A stretch of 64,000 nt of DNA from Metaruminococcus_A gallistercoris. Lineage in GTDB: Bacteria; Bacillota; Clostridia; Oscillospirales; Ruminococcaceae. This document shows, piece after piece, positions 61,893 to 64,000 of the stretch; the stretch's first letter is position 1, and each line of letters starts with the position of its first letter. The notes under the pieces are model-generated. The model saw only the letters and a list, made by a program, of their open reading frames with translations, was not told the DNA's origin and searched no databases. The DNA lies in NCBI GenBank assembly GCA_904394975.1, contig CAJFNQ010000009.1:1-64000 (forward strand), given 5' to 3'. A program made the translations under genes and the position numbers.

Positions 61893-63374
61893 ATGATGAA
61901 AAAACCGAATTTCTTAAGGAACAAAAAATTCAAATACGGCTCAGTTGCCACGGCGATCACCGCTGGTTTTGTGGTAATCGTTGTTGTGGTCAATATCGTC
62001 GCTACGCTTTTGCTTGACCAGTATCCTCTTACCATTGATATGACTTCTTCCGGAAAGTATGAGATCAGCGAAGAAACGCTGGATTATGCGAAAAACCTCA
62101 GCATGAATGTAGACATTTATTTCATCGGCGATGAGGCTCAGTTCAGCGACCCGGTGAATACTTATGTATATCAGGTCAACGAGCTGCTTCGCAAGTTCGA
62201 CCAGTACAGCGATAAGGTCACGCTCAATTATGTGGACCTGGAAACGAACCCGGGATTTGCAGCGCAATATCCTGATGAGAACTTTACAACGGGCGATATT
62301 TTGTTCGTAAGTGATCTGCGCACCCAGAAGAAAAACTGGCAGGATATGTACGACATTACGGCAGACAGCTCCGGTTATTATATTCAAAGCGCAAAATCCC
62401 ATGCGGAAAGTGATATTACTTCGAGCTTGCTCTATGTGACCGATAGTGAACCGACCAAGGTTGTGATCGAAACCGGCCATGATGAAGCGGAAGCGAATGG
62501 TCTGCAATCTCTGCTGCAGGATAACGGCTATGAGGTTTCAACCATTACCAACATCAGCGGTGAGCTGGATGACAGCGCGCAGATGATCGTAATCAACGCG
62601 CCAACCAGAGATTTCACCGAGCTCGAGATCCAGAAACTGGATGAGTTCCTTACAAACGGCGGTAAATATGGCAAACAGCTTATTTATGCGGGCAGCCCAA
62701 GACAGGGCTCGCTGCCGAATTTGGAAGGCTTCCTTGCAGAATGGGGAATCTCATTTGAAGCGGGCACAGCTTTGGAGACAGACTCCAGCAACACATATGG
62801 AAGCGCTTATTACTCTGTACAGAGTTTGTCCGATGTTGATCTCACCACCGTTGGTCGGACTGAAGCATATACCCTTCCGTTTATCATGTTAAACGTACGC
62901 CCGGTCAACATTCTGTTTGACGCGCAGTACAACATTACTGTTACCTCTTTGCTGACTACTTCCAACACAACTGTCCTTCGTCCGTTGGATGCATCAGATG
63001 GTTGGACAATGGATAATGCAGATCCGGCACAGGCGTATAATTCGATCGTCATGTCTCAAAAATCAACCGATAATCCGGATCCGGAGCAGGTGGAAAAATC
63101 AACAGTCGTTGCATTTTCTTCCAGCGATATTTTCTCTTCCTATTATATGCAGATAGTTTCGTCTTACGGCAACGCACAGTATACGATCGATCTGATTAAT
63201 ACGCTGGCGAATAAAGAGGCAGAGATTACAGTTGTGGCCAAAGAGATGATGGCCTCCACGTTTGAAATCAGTGCAAGTCAGGCTCTGATCCTTGGTATTG
63301 TTTTTGTGGCGGTGATCCCGCTCGCCATTATTATTGTCGGAGTTGTTGTGTTCCTGCGCAGGAGGAATCTGTAA
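61893..63374 (+). CDS. GldG-like ABC transporter auxiliary protein
   Basis: A 493-residue protein with an N-terminal membrane helix (about 18-40), a large outside domain and a C-terminal helix just before the basic end RRRN. ITIDMTSSGKYEISEETLDYAKNLSMNVDIYFIGDEAQF and VIETGHDEAEANGLQSLLQDNGYEVSTI are the conserved parts of the ABC_transp_aux (GldG) family. It works with the ATPase and permease upstream; the transported substance is unknown. Two ATG codons (61893, 61896) follow AGGAGG. Confidence 0.88.
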   Translation: MMKKPNFLRNKKFKYGSVATAITAGFVVIVVVVNIVATLLLDQYPLTIDMTSSGKYEISEETLDYAKNLSMNVDIYFIGDEAQFSDPVNTYVYQVNELLRKFDQYSDKVTLNYVDLETNPGFAAQYPDENFTTGDILFVSDLRTQKKNWQDMYDITADSSGYYIQSAKSHAESDITSSLLYVTDSEPTKVVIETGHDEAEANGLQSLLQDNGYEVSTITNISGELDDSAQMIVINAPTRDFTELEIQKLDEFLTNGGKYGKQLIYAGSPRQGSLPNLEGFLAEWGISFEAGTALETDSSNTYGSAYYSVQSLSDVDLTTVGRTEAYTLPFIMLNVRPVNILFDAQYNITVTSLLTTSNTTVLRPLDASDGWTMDNADPAQAYNSIVMSQKSTDNPDPEQVEKSTVVAFSSSDIFSSYYMQIVSSYGNAQYTIDLINTLANKEAEITVVAKEMMASTFEISASQALILGIVFVAVIPLAIIIVGVVVFLRRRNL

Positions 63375-63377
63375 TCT

Positions 63378-64000
63378 ATGAATAAAAAAATCAAAACGCT
63401 GATCATTGGGGGCATTGTCCTTGTTGTGCTGCTTGGTGCAATGATCGCATTGATGGTTGTAAACAATCAGGGAGGGGAGGAATCCTCCTCTTCCAGCAGC
63501 GACAGCACAGTAAATATCGTTGAAAAAAACATTGACAACATCACGAAAATTGTTATCCATAATCCACAAGGTGAAGTTACTTTGACTCAGCCGGAAGAGG
63601 GTTCGTTTGCCGTTGAGACGCTGGGGACCCTTCCGTTGGAAACAACCGATGTTAAGAATGTTTTTTCCAATCTCGCTGTGATTGATGCCACGAAGGTGGT
63701 AAGTGAAACGCCGGGAGATTTGGAAGAGTACGGGCTTACACAGCCGCAGACAACAGCAGAGGTGTTTTTGAACGATGGCAGCAGCTATACCTTGCGCATC
63801 GGGAACGAGAGCCCTCTGGGTGACGGTTATTATGCTATGCTTGACGGAGATGATAAGCTTTATCTGATCAGTTCAGCGACTTATGAAACCCATTGCACTT
63901 ATGCGGCAAAGGATTTTGTTTACCGTACATTGGCTGCCAACGAAGAAGATGCGGAAATTGAAGACCTTGTCAAGAGTGTCGAGTTTTATCGCAAAGATTT
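63378..64000 (+). CDS. DUF4340 domain-containing protein, 3' end cut off by window
   Basis: At least 207 residues, continuing past the window. An N-terminal membrane helix (about residues 6-27) is followed by a serine-rich linker and DUF4340 features: LEEYGLTQPQTTAEVFLNDGSSYTLRIGNESPLGDGYYAML and a KLYLISSATYE strand. Proteins of this family follow GldG genes in many bacteria and are probably envelope parts of the same system. ATG follows AGGAGGAATCTGTAATCT with an acceptable spacing, three bases after the previous stop. Confidence 0.85.
   Translation, partial: MNKKIKTLIIGGIVLVVLLGAMIALMVVNNQGGEESSSSSSDSTVNIVEKNIDNITKIVIHNPQGEVTLTQPEEGSFAVETLGTLPLETTDVKNVFSNLAVIDATKVVSETPGDLEEYGLTQPQTTAEVFLNDGSSYTLRIGNESPLGDGYYAMLDGDDKLYLISSATYETHCTYAAKDFVYRTLAANEEDAEIEDLVKSVEFYRKD

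Overview
The window reads as chromosome of a Gram-positive anaerobe in the Clostridia, most likely Oscillospiraceae/Ruminococcaceae. Clues are the LL-diaminopimelate aminotransferase route to lysine, a type III glutamine synthetase, glutamate synthase split into three domain proteins, an ANTAR regulator inside the nitrogen operon, RNase Y, small DUF families common in clostridia, strong AGGAGG ribosome sites and many TTG starts. No rRNA, tRNA, CRISPR array or insertion sequence was recognised.

Layout. (1) 1-10936 (+): an apparent catabolic operon with three tandem paralogous NAD-dependent epimerase/dehydratase-type SDRs (the first cut by the window edge), an IolE-like TIM-barrel isomerase/dehydratase, a DUF362 protein, a fused transketolase, a cupin, a methylmalonate-semialdehyde-dehydrogenase-like aldehyde dehydrogenase and an MFS permease. 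The set suggests uptake and oxidation or isomerisation of a polyol, uronate or cyclitol-like compound; I cannot match it to a named pathway. (2) 11084-14522 (+): GNAT, polysaccharide deacetylase, Maf, a PflA-like radical SAM protein and a 57-residue DUF3006-like protein. (3) 14873-29743: nitrogen assimilation. A long minus-strand run (glutamate synthase domains 1, 2, 3 - glutamine synthetase - ANTAR regulator - dapF - pyrG - dapL - purF) is followed by an Amt-PII fusion; glnN is divergent. Three promoters here (amt, glt operon, glnN) are near-consensus and each is followed within a few bases by an intrinsic terminator, which looks like a shared attenuation system probably read by the ANTAR protein.

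(4) 29919-43594: an unknown protein, GNAT, GH31 glycosidase between two AraC-type regulators, a three-gene set (small membrane protein, HPr-like protein without the active histidine, CmpB-type membrane protein), a GT4-PlsC fusion followed by a CDP-alcohol phosphatidyltransferase, a GH42 beta-galactosidase, and a truncated secreted protein next to an unrelated C-terminal fragment. (5) 43831-45972 (-): DUF3842 and RNase Y.

(6) 46277-54081 (+): a compact block of ten intact phage-type genes (terminase small and large, portal, protease, small head protein, capsid, connector genes, a tail/baseplate adaptor, a hub-like protein) ending in a strong terminator. No integrase, repressor, replication, lysis, sheath, tube or tape-measure gene is present, so it is either a remnant or a domesticated capsid module, and it is the most unusual object in the window. 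(7) 54288-64000: serine hydrolase, DUF1624 acyltransferase, DUF5714 protein, VanH-like 2-hydroxyacid dehydrogenase, ComM ATPase, and a four-gene Gld-type ABC system whose last gene runs off the window.
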